A stretch of 64,000 nt of DNA, from contig NW_026944389.1 in the NCBI RefSeq assembly GCF_033439725.1, positions 2,666,001 to 2,730,000 of the forward strand, in the 5' to 3' direction. The notes below the pieces were generated by a model. That model ran no database searches. It had not been told where the DNA came from and saw only the letters and a program-made list of their open reading frames with translations. Numbering within the stretch: the first letter of the stretch is position 1; each line of letters begins with the position of its first letter. The position numbers were made by a program, and so were the translations under genes. Source of the stretch: Neurospora tetraspora. Taxonomy: Eukaryota > Ascomycota > Sordariomycetes > Sordariales > Sordariaceae. Shown one piece after another: positions 35,458 to 46,633 of this stretch.

Positions 35458-35699
35458 TCCCTTTAACGGTGCAAATTTATCATTTTAGCGCCCCCCAAAA
35501 GGACAAGGGTTGTGGCCAATCAGTGGCCCCCTTTTTCCTGCAGGATACCTTTGGAGCCCGGAGATACCTGGAGCGCCCCAGCCTTGGTAGCATTTACTAG
35601 TGCTATGAGCGAAGTGCTTAGCTGACAGGCCACGTCAACAAGTCTCACTCGTATCTGTGGGGGGCGCTAAAAATGATAAATTTGCACCGTTAAAGGGAT
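35457..35699. mobile_element. MITE-like element with about 40-bp terminal inverted repeats
   Basis: The arm at 35457-35496 (atccctttaacggtgcaaat...) is the reverse complement of 35659-35699 with only a one-base indel in a T run (four versus five T). The element is 243 bp, too short to encode a transposase, with a GC-rich interior. A target duplication is unclear: TA lies at the left end and TG at the right if the ends are taken as TCCC...GGGA. This fits a non-autonomous DNA transposon; the parent family is unknown. Base composition is normal, so it escaped RIP or arrived after the neighbouring retroelement was mutated. Confidence 0.8.
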
Positions 35700-36925
35700 G
35701 GTTGCAGTGGCTCGAGTGGAGACAGAAATGCGGGGCTGACCAATGCTTCTCACGTGACCCTGAACTTTTACCTCAATTGTCACGTACCAAAGAACATCCA
35801 ATGCCGCCGATAAGTTGACAGTCTAATCTCCAAATCCGAAACCTACGCTGGTTGAATGCGAATTGTTTGCGAATAGGACTGCGGGACAATAACTACCGGC
35901 AAATTCCGAAACCGTCACTTGCGGCTGCCGCATTTGTCACCATCGAATTGCTGACAAAGCATTCAGCCGACGACCCGCGGCCGCGACAAAGGGAGAGCGA
36001 GATCACTGTGCGCTGCAAGGTCCAGTCGCCATTGCCTTGGCTGGAAGAACCGCAAGCTTGAACAACTGAAGTGAATTTCAAGATCAGCCCTGGGTTTCTG
36101 TGAATGGGATTCTGCACTCGGTGATTTCGGGTTTTGAGCAAAGCCAAAAGTTTTATCGAGAAACACTTTATCACCCAGTCCCACCATCATCATCCATCTG
36201 ACTGGCCCATCTCCGCCCGCTTTTCCCATTTCCTCTGGATCCGATTACATACTCCGTACCACTACATCTCTTTCGTCGGCCGCTTTGCTGAGTCAACTTA
36301 TACATCCAAGTTGCTCCCAAAGCCACACCACACCACACCACAGCTGCTCCACGCCTCCAGCTCTGAGCCTCCCTCGCGACGCTATTCAGAGGGCGCCGTT
36401 GAGTGTTACCGCACCATAATCCAGCAGACAAGCTTTCTCCCACGAGACAGACCCGGGACGTGCCCGAGCCACCGAGTCTTCTCATCACTGCCGAACCGGG
36501 CTTGATTTTGATCCCACCACCTGCCCTGATCCCGTCATTTTGGGGGCGTCTTCTGCATCAATCCCCATAAGGCCACCACCACAATCTGCACAAACCGTAG
36601 AGGTAAAAACCCGCACCAGGTTGGTTTGATACATTGCTGACATCCAGCCCTGGCTTTTCAGAAAGTGTCTTGCGGTTACACCAAGTACCTAGCACAAAGG
36701 CACAAGGACAGTCTATAGTCCCCAGTCTGCGGAGCGGGCCTGCTGTACCGCTTGCGGACTCGAGAGCTACCTTATTAACCCGCTATAACTATTGGGTATT
36801 TCTGCGCCGTGGTGCATACCACTTATCCTGCGAGCTGAGTCAGGACACCCTACCGTTTAACGCGGCCGCTGGCAACACCTCAAATTCCACCATACCAGCC
36901 TACGGTACAGTCACAGTAGAGAAGC
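35700..36925. promoter_or_regulatory. upstream region of the bZIP gene
   Basis: 1.2 kb between the MITE-like element and the bZIP start codon, so promoter and leader. It contains several ATGs and short ORFs (for example 36134-36505), so upstream ORFs in the leader are possible if transcription starts far upstream. No defined motif was assigned. Confidence 0.4.
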
Positions 36926-39104
36926 ATGTCGACAAACCTCGAAATGGGTGAGTTCTTTTCCTTCATCTCTTTCCTTTCCAGCACCTCAGCTACACGGCAG
37001 ACAACCGGGGTTTTGGCTTGATTATGTTGAAGCCAAATCGGGGATTGTCAGCACATCAGGTCGTTAAACAAGGGTCGCTCCGAGCCCCGTCTTTGTCATC
37101 CTCGTCCAACTTCATGTTACTGTTCGAGGGTTATACGCCTCTCGACATGAACCCTTCCTTCCCTCACCCTCGGCTCTCTTCCTTTCATTGCCTACGAATC
37201 CTTTACTATCCTTTTACGCATGAGCTGGAGGTTTTGGTCTCTGCAAGAGCCTGAGAATGCGAGACTAGTGGTCTTGCATCCCACCTGATCCCCGTAACTG
37301 AGCTTGACGAGGTTCGTGATTTTGTCACTACCCCTATCACTTACACGTACCTCTCGTTCACACTCACGGCCATCTACACGAGCTTTGACTACTCATCCCA
37401 CGTGTCAACCAAGAACAATCCATCAACAACAAGACTGGCTAGTCGGGTTATGTTCGGCTGGAGATTGAAGATACATCTATGATCTCTGCCTGCCAGCCGT
37501 CGCGGCCGCTTCCACACATATCTAAAACCCATGCGCTCTCTCTTCCCCTTCCAACTCAAAGCGCAACAATGCTGCTATTTGTCGCCGGCCAATGTTATCA
37601 CATTTTCCTGCACCTACACGTTATTGTCCTTGTAGTCACCAGGAGCCAACAAGGCACTGTCTGCCTACCTTAACAGACTCCGAAGCTTCCAAGGGAAGGT
37701 CATCATACCCCGAATAACACGACCTTGGAGTCCGTCTCTCAGCATATTACTTCACTCATTCACTCCTGCATCACACGCTATTCTTTCCACCATGTCTTTT
37801 ATCTCCTTGAAAACCATCTTGACTCAACCCTAAGCCACCAGGTGGGATATACTGACATCTTCTGTCCATCCAGAGCCGAGGGCTCGCGATTCACCGGTTG
37901 AGCCTGTTCTGGCAAATAACCACGCGGACCAAGCCGCCTACCAACTCGCGTCTTACCCAAATCACCCACCTTCGCCTTCTGGCGGACAAGGGGATAGTCG
38001 GACCTCGCCCATAGCAGCAGCACCACCAGCTCTGCCCCATGGATACAATCATCCACCAGCTGGCCCACACGAAGCACATTTGCACCCCGAACTACGAACT
38101 CACGAGGCAGGCCCCACAAACGGATACCAACCAGTGCCCGGAATGATGCCTGTTGGCGTCCCTCCCCAACCCGAGCAACAAGGTGCCATGCCCGGCCCCA
38201 ACACGCCTGTTGGTGTACCACAAGTGGGAATGGTCAGCCCGGGCGACAGCGCTGGTGATGGTAGGAAGTCTAAACGGGAACTGTCACAGTCGAAGCGCGC
38301 CGCCCAAAACCGCGCCGCACAGGTCAGTAGTCCCCGATCCCTTGCATCCTGGAAGATTTGTAAGCCTTGTTGTATGACCGATGCCGCGATCGCATCATCA
38401 GCCTGCATCTGGACTAGTCACGATGGTGTGATGGAGGTCAGAACGCAATACTGCAATACTGCTAGCAGTCGTTCAGCTCCGACCACTTACTTCTCAATGT
38501 ATCGAGCTAATCATAGGCTACTACACAGAGAGCATTCCGTCAACGGAAAGAAGGTTACATCAAGAAGTTGGAGCAACAAGTCAGAGAATACAGCGAGATG
38601 GAGATGAGCTTCAAGGCTCTACAGAACGAAAACTACGCCTTGAGGGACTACATCCTTCACCTGCAAAATCGACTCATCGACGTCCAGGGCGATTACCCTC
38701 AACCTCCTCCGAACATCACCCTAGCGACCCCCCACACGCAGCAACTTCAGCAACAGCAACCTCCACCACCGCCCTCCGTACCTCAGGGCATTGCTCCTGA
38801 TCCGGTCCAAGTTGCGCAGCAGGTTCCCCCCGTTACCAGTGGTCCGTCGGCATCCCTGGAGGAAGCCGCTCAAGCCGTAGCCGGCCTGAGCCGAAGCGAC
38901 CACCACATGGGTGGAACTCCCCGGGATCCCTATAACACGGCGGTCTCGGCAGCAGCTGCTGCCGCGGCTGCGGCTGCGGCGGCTGCGGCGGCATCCCGCA
39001 CAGATGAGGACGCGAGGACGGCGGAAGTGATTCAGAGGCAACTGCAGGCAGATAGCAACATAGGTATACCGGATGGGCTCCCGCTTCAGCAAGCAGCTAT
39101 GTAG
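36926..39104 (+). CDS. kapC: bZIP transcription factor, KapC-like (Yap/Pap1 class)
   Basis: Nuclear DNA-binding regulator of the fungal AP-1 class, similar to Aspergillus KapC. Three coding exons: 36926-36947, 37874-38322, 38529-39104; introns of 926 and 206 nt; 348 residues, in frame throughout. Exon 1 encodes only MSTNLEM plus one base; the join gives MEPRARDSP. Seen: a Pro/Gly-rich N-terminus; basic region KRAAQNRAAQ joined across intron 2 to RAFRQRKEGYIKKLE (about residues 148-172), with the Yap-type NRAAQRAFR signature; leucine-zipper heptads to about residue 205, including SFKALQNENYALRDYILHLQNRL; then Gln/Pro-rich sequence and a run of 15 alanines (38949-38993). The C-terminus is short, without the cysteine-rich domains of Yap1, so redox control of the Yap1 kind is not expected. 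The long first intron makes exon 1 the least certain part. Confidence 0.88.
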
Positions 39105-39642
39105 GAACATGCGGGCACGGACGATTATCCGGTGGAACATCTGAAGAAGTGAGGGTTCGCAAAACAATGTCGCTGGCCAATCTGTTGTTGAGTTGAGGTT
39201 CGGCGTTGCTATACCGTTTATTCTTCGCACTTCGATTCCTTGCTTTGCTTTGCTTTCTCATGGCGTCGCGGATTCATCTTTATAAATCAAATTCTGCTTC
39301 CACCTTTAGATTTCCCGCGGCTGTTCCTTTGTGCAGAAGATGTCTTTGCGTGCCTAGCCGTTAGAATACAGAAGGACGAAGGACTTGAAGTATAAGCTGG
39401 GGCTGGACGGACCGGCGGAAGCGTTTGTGATATGCTTCTAGAACTAAGAGTGAAGGAAGATAACAAGTCGAGTAACAGGATTTCTCAGCAGAATCAGGAA
39501 TAGTTTAGGTTAACGAAGGGAGCTGTGATGGCAGATGCTACTTAACACCTGTCAGATCCATCTTGTCTTTGGCCTTCCATTCCATGTCATCGCATATAAG
39601 AACCCCTACCCATCTACCCAAGTGTAGACTACTAGCCTTTTC

Positions 39643-39690
39643 TTCTTCTTCTCCTTCATTATCCTCTTCTTCTTCTCCTTCATTATCCTC
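39643..39690. repeat. two exact tandem copies of a 24-bp CT-rich unit
   Basis: The unit begins ttcttcttctccttcattat and ends cctc; a partial third copy follows. Probably a slippage product in non-coding DNA downstream of kapC. Confidence 0.85.
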
Positions 39691-41177
39691 TTCTTCTTCC
39701 CGATTTTTCATTCTGGGTTGCTCACCGAATTAACAGGGGCTGCCGGTCCCACGACCCCCGCTTTCCCTCAGTTGCCGGGAGCCTTTCCTACAAGTACACA
39801 AGTGAGGAAGGAACGTGTCGGGACCCACGGAGCAGAATGCCCGCATGACCGCCTCCGGCACCTAACTGCCGGTCCTGCCATGCAAGAAGGAAGGACTCAG
39901 TATATATATGAAGAAGGCACCACCCAGATGCAGGAGAGGGGATATCGCCAACCACAGTAGACAGGAAGGAAGCCATCAAGTGGGAAGGAAGGAAGGAGGC
40001 CAGCAACAGTCAAAAGAGGATGACTGACTGATTCAAAGCAGGGAGGGGGATGAGAGATGCCGTGTATTTATCCCGGGCCTTCCCAGGCAGCTCTTTTGCT
40101 GCATTCCTTCTCTCTCTTTTGAAACAAACACTTTAGTTTCCCCGGAATTTTCAGTTGGCACTATCCTCTGACCTTTTCCCTCACAAATGGAGTGTCCCAG
40201 CTTGCCCTGAAGACTGACTGATTTCCGCATTGCGGCGGCCGGTGTTGGTGCTCTACTACTGTTCGCTCCTGTTCAGTAGATCATAGATCCATCCACCCGC
40301 GACTTCCTTCACAAACCTCTCTCGAGACACTCAACCATGATTTCTGGGTACAAGTTGCCTCTCGTAATCCTTCTTGAGTGACACACTATTAGCTTGGTAA
40401 AAACTCATCTTTGCAATTAGTTCTCACGCTTTTCATCACATTGAATGTTCGTTCAAACATAGGTGGGAAGCAGGAACTTGAGACTGTCACAGACATCGAT
40501 GTTGATTTCGTGTGACTGCAGTATCGCATGATGTCGAGGTGAAGAATGAAATAAAGACCGAACAGCAACCGGAGCGTCTAGACCAGCTACCTAGACTCGA
40601 CCTATCCCCCTTTTCTTTTCGAAATGACTTGTACTGGGCAGGTTATTTAACCCCCTTCCCTCCAGGCTCAAGTCTAAGTTTCAGGTTCCAAACAACACCT
40701 AACAAAAACCGGTGTCCGCGTGGGCATAGCCGTACCTCTGCTCACAACATTAGTTACATTACATCCTTCTGACACCTATTTAACTCTCCTTCTTTTTTGC
40801 TCGTGGGCGAATTTCTAGGGGTACGTAAAAATGATACAAAGACAACTGGAAGGGAATTGAAGGACTGACTGACTGACTGGATTTTAGATGCGAAAGAATC
40901 ATGGCAAGGAAACATTATCAATACATCGATTCTATGGGATACATATTTAGGTAGCCAGTGAAAGAAGGTAAAGTCGTACCGGACAACTCTGTTCCTTCCT
41001 GCCCACTTGCAAGATAAAGCACTCCGCCTGGCCTGCCTGCCCCTTCCAGCGCTATTCCGTCATGCAAAATAAAAACTATAACACAACTAAACGCTTATTT
41101 AGCAACGTCAACCTCCCTTGCTCGCAATGCAAACCCCGAACAACCTTCTGAAACACCCCAGATAGATCATGGAAATT

Positions 41178-41200
41178 GACAGACAGACAGACAGACAGAC
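41178..41200. repeat. GACA tetranucleotide microsatellite
   Basis: Between five and six tandem GACA units just past the stop codon of the disordered-protein gene, within its likely 3' UTR. Confidence 0.85.
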
Positions 41201-41247
41201 AAAAGGAGAGAACTAACCCGCGGCCACCACTGCAACCCGTCATCACA

Positions 41248-43662
41248 CTAAACCCTGACATATCTCGTTTCAGCCGCATCCGGCCTCATAAGTTGTCCCC
41301 GGCCACGGCCGCGGCCTTCGGCTTCACTCCCACTCTCACCTTCACCACCGCTACCACCGGAGTCACTCAAAAGATCCGCCACATCCCCCGTCACGATCTC
41401 CACCCTCTCACTCTTCCTATACCTAGCCAACACCTCTTTGGGCAACTCACTCCCCGCAGTCCCCGGAGTGACAGCCCCAGGAGTAGAAAGCGCCGAGCAA
41501 GGACTGTTGATAAGGAGTTCTGCCGGCGGCGGCACCACCAACGTCGGCGTAGCCTGCTTCGTCTCCGCCACCCTGCCTAGGTCGTTTGTCGTCGTTGTCA
41601 ACTTTGGTGCCGCCCCCGGCCCTCGCACCTTGAGCGTTCCCGCGCGCGTGATGGTGATCTGGTTGGCTTTCACGGAGCGCGAGCGCTGCAGGGAGCCGGC
41701 GCTGACGGAGGCGCTGCGGGCAAGCGGGATGGGACGAGGTCTTTCCGAGCGTGATTGTGTGGAGGGGGGCTGGGAGGGGGAGCGTGGTGGTGTAGACGAT
41801 GCAGGGGATTCAACCCGTTTCTGCCGGGCGCCGGCGCGGCGGGAGATGCTGATGGTGCGGGCGACGGAGATCTCGACGGCGGCTTTGATGATGGGGTCTG
41901 CTTCCTCGGCTTCTTCCTCGGCGGCGGCGGCGAGGTCGACGGAGGGGGAGAGGGTGTGCCCTTTGTGGACTGGTAAGGCGGGGGAACAAGTTGTTTCGGG
42001 CATAGATGGCTGCGGCGGCGATGGGGGTGAGCGTGTTGGCGGGCCTGGAACCACTAGGCGCGGTTCGGGCGGCTGGTAGACGGTTGGTTTGAGGAGGAAC
42101 GGGCTGACGATTTCCGGCTCGTATGACTGCCGGGTGCTCGATACGTCTAGGAAATGTTCTGGTGGACTTAGAGGGGTATCGAGGATAAGGAACGATTTTT
42201 CGGGAGGGAAATGTGAGTCTTTCCGTGTGGGGAAAGCCTGTTCCGGTTCGGGTTGATGCTGTTGCTGTTCTTCCCAAGCCTCTGGCCTTCTGGAGATGAC
42301 AGAAAGATCTTCATCACCAGGAAGATACTCTGGTTGGATTTCCTGCTGTGGTTGAGTGTCGTGGTAAGTTTGAGGCTGTTGCTGCTGCTGCTCTTCCATC
42401 GTCCGTGGTGAGATTATCGTCACTCGCTTTTCCTCCCTACGACGGGGAGGAGCTTCCAACGGTTGCATGTATTCAGAAAATCTTTCCACCGTTGGTGACG
42501 GGATGACGGCTGGTGATGAGTTTGAACGGGATCGAGGAGTTGGGGGAACATCGAGTTGTTGACGGCCTGGTGTTGGTGGGAAAATCGAAAAGGATGGTGA
42601 TTGTGTCGGCTGGGGCGAGCTTGCTCTACGGGGCTGTTTTACCTCCTCTTCACATTGAGCCACGACCCTGCCGTTGATCGACTTTAGCTTCTCGAGCGTA
42701 GCCTGACGCCTCTCCAGGAGTGTCATGTTGCTGTTTCTTCTTTGCTGTTGCGGGTTCAAGACTCCACTAAACATGACGCTGTATCGTTCCAGTTTGATAC
42801 ACGGAATCTCCACGTCGATTAGTGAGGGAGCACTAGCCAACGAGCTGGGCGTAACACTCCGTGACCGATCATTCCAAGAGCTTGCTGGAGGCACCGGTGG
42901 TGGTGGTGGTGGTGGTGGTGGCTGCTCCCACTGCCGTGGCTCGACAGGCGCAGTAGTCGTTGGGAGATCTGTGTTCGACCTGACGAGTATTGGGACATGC
43001 TTTGGTCTTTTTCTCCCACTGATCGTGTTGTTCCTCGACGGGACGGCACTGCCAGCAGCTTCCCGTCCACCACCTGTTGTCGACAGAGACACCGCAGAAC
43101 TGTTTGCAGAAATAAGGTCGGCGGCCTTTGCTGTAGCTGACTGCTTTCCTCTCCCGAACAGGGCTCCAAATATCCTTTGCCTTGTCGTCTTTCGCCTCTG
43201 AAGAGGGGGTGCTAGAGATGCTGTCTGAGGTACCATTTGCGGCGCTGCTGCTGGCGGTGGCGGTGGTGGTGAAGGAGTCCTTCGAGGTGGTGTGACGCTT
43301 TGTGGTTGCCACGAGCTGGGTTGAATTTCGGACAATTGCGAAGGGCTTCCCAGAGCCATTCCGATCGGCACCTCCATTGAGGTCATGAAGGACTCGTGGC
43401 CAGTCATAGTGGCTGGAGCCAAAAACGAAGTCATGCTGGATGCTGCTGCTTGATCAGGACTCGCCTCTGGCGTCGGCAGGTTTCCACCTCTGATACCCAT
43501 CATGTATGGTTGCATGCCTAAGGGATTTAGCCTTCCAGTACCCATCCGTCCATCCACAGTAAGCAGCATGTCGTCCTTCGACTGGCGTTTCTCGTAAATT
43601 GACCTCGAACTTGCTGAGCTGAAGGATCCAGGTCCAGCGGAAGTGCTTGGTCGATGCGGCAT
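41248..43662 (-). CDS. large disordered protein of unknown function
   Basis: Single open frame of 804 residues from ATG 43662 (MPHRPSTSAGPGSFSS); the frame stays open to an ATG at 44034, which would add 124 residues. I chose the internal start because the added segment lacks the Ser/Pro style of the rest and includes a splice-acceptor-like CTCGCCAG. Seen: no catalytic domain or membrane segment; Ser, Pro and Gln dominate, with runs of up to nine prolines and several of glutamine. Islands that look conserved are TTRQRIFGALFGRGKQSATAKA (basic, around residue 155), KLERYSVMFSGVLN with LLERRQATLEKLKSI (about 270-320), and KEVLARYRKSERVEIVTGDVADLLSD near the end. Many SP/TP sites suggest phosphorylation. 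The islands are reminiscent of uncharacterised fungal proteins; I assign no function. Confidence 0.7.
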   Translation of the reverse strand: MPHRPSTSAGPGSFSSASSRSIYEKRQSKDDMLLTVDGRMGTGRLNPLGMQPYMMGIRGGNLPTPEASPDQAAASSMTSFLAPATMTGHESFMTSMEVPIGMALGSPSQLSEIQPSSWQPQSVTPPRRTPSPPPPPPAAAPQMVPQTASLAPPLQRRKTTRQRIFGALFGRGKQSATAKAADLISANSSAVSLSTTGGGREAAGSAVPSRNNTISGRKRPKHVPILVRSNTDLPTTTAPVEPRQWEQPPPPPPPPPVPPASSWNDRSRSVTPSSLASAPSLIDVEIPCIKLERYSVMFSGVLNPQQQRRNSNMTLLERRQATLEKLKSINGRVVAQCEEEVKQPRRASSPQPTQSPSFSIFPPTPGRQQLDVPPTPRSRSNSSPAVIPSPTVERFSEYMQPLEAPPRRREEKRVTIISPRTMEEQQQQQPQTYHDTQPQQEIQPEYLPGDEDLSVISRRPEAWEEQQQHQPEPEQAFPTRKDSHFPPEKSFLILDTPLSPPEHFLDVSSTRQSYEPEIVSPFLLKPTVYQPPEPRLVVPGPPTRSPPSPPQPSMPETTCSPALPVHKGHTLSPSVDLAAAAEEEAEEADPIIKAAVEISVARTISISRRAGARQKRVESPASSTPPRSPSQPPSTQSRSERPRPIPLARSASVSAGSLQRSRSVKANQITITRAGTLKVRGPGAAPKLTTTTNDLGRVAETKQATPTLVVPPPAELLINSPCSALSTPGAVTPGTAGSELPKEVLARYRKSERVEIVTGDVADLLSDSGGSGGEGESGSEAEGRGRGRGQLMRPDAAETRYVRV

Positions 43663-46633
43663 GACGGCTATGGCAGCGGCGACAACGTCGGGAGTGAGAA
43701 CCTGGCGAGGCAGCGGACGAGACAGACGACGGACGAGATAGGGTTTCCATCTGTCAGGGAAGGAGAAGTGGCAGACATTGCGGTTTTGAGTAGGACGGCC
43801 ACGTCCAGTTGCGTCGCGTAGGGCAGAACCTGACACAAGACCTTGTCCTGGGATGAGGGAGACCAATGGGTCACGGCCGTGCACAATACCCTCGTTGTCG
43901 ACTCCTGGATGGAGCCCAGGATGTCGGCCAATGCTGCCAGGACCCTGGGGGAGGTCGATTGGTCTGGAACGCTTAGCCTCTTTGATCATGGCGTCGGTTG
44001 TCGTGCCTTTGGCAGTGGGCTCCAGGCCTTGCATCCGCCGCTAATATCTTTGGGTGCCCTGGCTCAACCACGGATATCCACCGATGGTACCTGAATAGGC
44101 CGGGAAGGACCCTGAAGTGGTTTGTTTCGAAATATCGTCCTGGAATCGTAGCAATCACCGAAGGGCCGGAAATAGCGGAGCGAATTGAGAAGGAGGAACT
44201 ATGCTCTTGGGCATTTGCGCAAATGAAGGAGGCTGCCGACCCAAAGGGAGAAGAATTAAGAGGAGCCATCTCGGCCAAATGACAAAGGCAGAGGCGCGCT
44301 TAACAAAGCCATATTGGTTAGGATGATGAGGATATAAGGGAGACAATGACCTACAGCCTCGGATGGCTTCATTTTGTTGGCAAGCCAAACGCCAACCCAA
44401 CATGGATAGTATGAAAGCTCGTTGCAAGCAATCCAGTGTTCTGGAAGGTGGACCGTGAGGGTCCAACCAAAGATGGCCGAGGCTCTTGATGCTTTTTCCA
44501 GTGAGGTTGATCACCGCCAGGGATATGGCTCAACATTGCCAAAATCATGAAGAATTCTCGAAAAGAATCTGGGGTTGATCGTGATAGAGGAAAGAAAACT
44601 GACGAGCAGGTGGAGAGTTGTCGAGGCTTCCCTTGTCCAACATTGGACAATCTGGAACAGTACACTGCAAGGGGTGCAACAGGTCCACTTCCGGGGCGAT
44701 CCTAGCATGGCCTTCTTCGGCTGCTTCCTGGCTTGGGCGTGTCTCATGTATACTCCAACGACGATGGTTTTGGACTCGGGAACAGGGAGAGATGCGCCAA
44801 AATCGGGATTCTGGTCTCCCCAAAAGATGAGAGTGGCCGTCCCAAAGAAGAATTGGGGCACGCCGAAACCCATCCCAGGAGTTGCCCCGACAGAACATGC
44901 TGGATCATATCGAAGTCGATATTACAAAGGATGTGTACGAGGTAGTTCCATTATTAGCCTATTCTGTGTCTGGAGTCAGCGGACAAAGAGGGAGGCGTCG
45001 TTCGATCCGTGAAAGAGACCCTAGCATCAAAACAACAACCATGCCACGACATGTCGGTATGTACTGACTCGACGCCGCCGTGGATGTCGAGGTCGTGAAC
45101 CGTATTAAATGCGTGACTTGTGCAGATGTGGAGATGACGATGAGATCCCGTCCGTCCTAGCAAACCCGCAAGCTTACCAGGGGGTTCATTGTGCTGAGAG
45201 GATCGGACTTGGACAATGACTGCCTTGTCCTCGGTAATGACTGTCGAGCGCCATGCCAGGCGGTACCGAAGTATGTGGTGTATACGTCAGACTCTCAGGG
45301 CAATAATTCATATGTCCACCGGCGTGCCAAGACGTCGGTTTCATAATTTATGTTAAAAGGGGTCGGTTACGGATCCGAACAGCCTGACTGGAACCCTGGA
45401 CATCAGACGCCCTTGAGTCAAGATTTGTACGATATAAGGGTTGCCGGCTTGTTTTCACCATACCTTTAGGTAACTAGGTTATACCTCGGGGATTTCGTAG
45501 CTTTGATTCGACATTGGCGTTGATAATGGTTGCGTATCAGGTCCCAAATTTAGCAACTTGTGCCTGTTGTTGGCACCTTGGTCCCGTCGTCTCTTTGTTG
45601 AAGTTGTCAGGTTGGATGAAGAGCTCCGCTTGTTGTTGGGACGACAGCTGGATGGATCAATGCTTGACCCTTCTGGCGTCATATGCAAACTCTCTTGTGC
45701 TGTCAGACAACGGCGTGCTTTGCTGTAGAAGGAGGTGCGTGAGATGAATGAGGGAGGGGCATTGGAGCAATCAACTCGATATGGTGTTGTGGTACAACAT
45801 CAGGGAATATCTTCTTTCGAGACTACGACAGCAGACTCTTCAAGTTGTCCGTCTCGGCGGTCAATGAGGCGGAATAGATGGGTCGTGGAATCCTATGGCT
45901 TTGCAAAAGAACGGTGAAGAATCTCAAACAAAGTCTGATGAAGAAGAAGCTGCCACCTGTTGAAGAGGGGTCCACTGCTGACCACTTCGGTTGCTCCCGT
46001 CGATCCAGCTTGGAAATGCCGCTGGGAGTCGGATGCTTGGTTGAGAAAGTTATCTGCTAACTGTTCATGCATGAGCTTCCTACCAAGAGACGTTAGAGAG
46101 ATACTTCATACTCACCTGCCGAGCCCCTCCGCGACTCCGTATCAAGAGGTCATCGCCCAACTTCTGCGGGGCACCTACCTCACTAAAGTGACGAGGAGGG
46201 ACCTGGCTGGTGAGGGGGTCCGGGTTGCTCTCAAGAGCTTCCCATCGACGGGAATCCACAACCACCAGGCACCGTCACCGGGCCCCGTTTACCAGCTGGC
46301 CTTCGCTGGCTCGGCTGGTTTAGCCCACTAAAATCCCAGGACCAGTGAGTCGTTCCTTCCCCTCCACTGTCATGTCACCGCTTCCCCTTTTCGCATCCAA
46401 TCCATAGAGGTATCCAGTCGCCGCTCCGCTATCTTCCGCCGCCGCCCAAGGTAGCCCCCCAAAACCACCGACCCCCCCCTCCCCCCTTTGCCAACAACCG
46501 CGTTTGTTTGGGTTTCCCTTTTTTAAACCTTGCCCGAAAGCCAGCTTCTTCCTCGTCGTCGTTGTCGTCGAAACACTCCAAACCAACCACCAAATCCCTT
46601 CCAACACACCAACATCACACACATCCCGACAAA
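43663..46633. other. divergent intergenic region, disordered-protein gene / profilin
   Basis: 3 kb with both promoters. Overlapping ORFs of 100-145 codons lie on both strands at 44150-45010, but no frame shows a domain or credible splice structure, so none is called. C-rich tracts (near 46460-46490) precede the profilin start, as in strongly expressed fungal genes. Confidence 0.4.

Larger units (their letters stand above)
39105..41247. other. convergent intergenic region with microsatellites
   Basis: 2.1 kb between the stops of kapC and the disordered-protein gene. Contains two tandem copies of a 24-bp pyrimidine unit (39643-39666 and 39667-39690), GGAA-type repeats near 39960-40000, and a (GACA)n tract at 41178-41200. 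ORFs here are short and unsupported. Confidence 0.5.

Noticed and set aside
43663-44034. N-terminal extension of the disordered protein
   Set aside because: In frame but of different style, with an acceptor-like CTCGCCAG; kept only as an alternative start or extra exon.
44511-45012. Overlapping ORFs of 100-145 codons on both strands
   Set aside because: Frames compete on opposite strands without domains; most likely chance in GC-balanced intergenic DNA.
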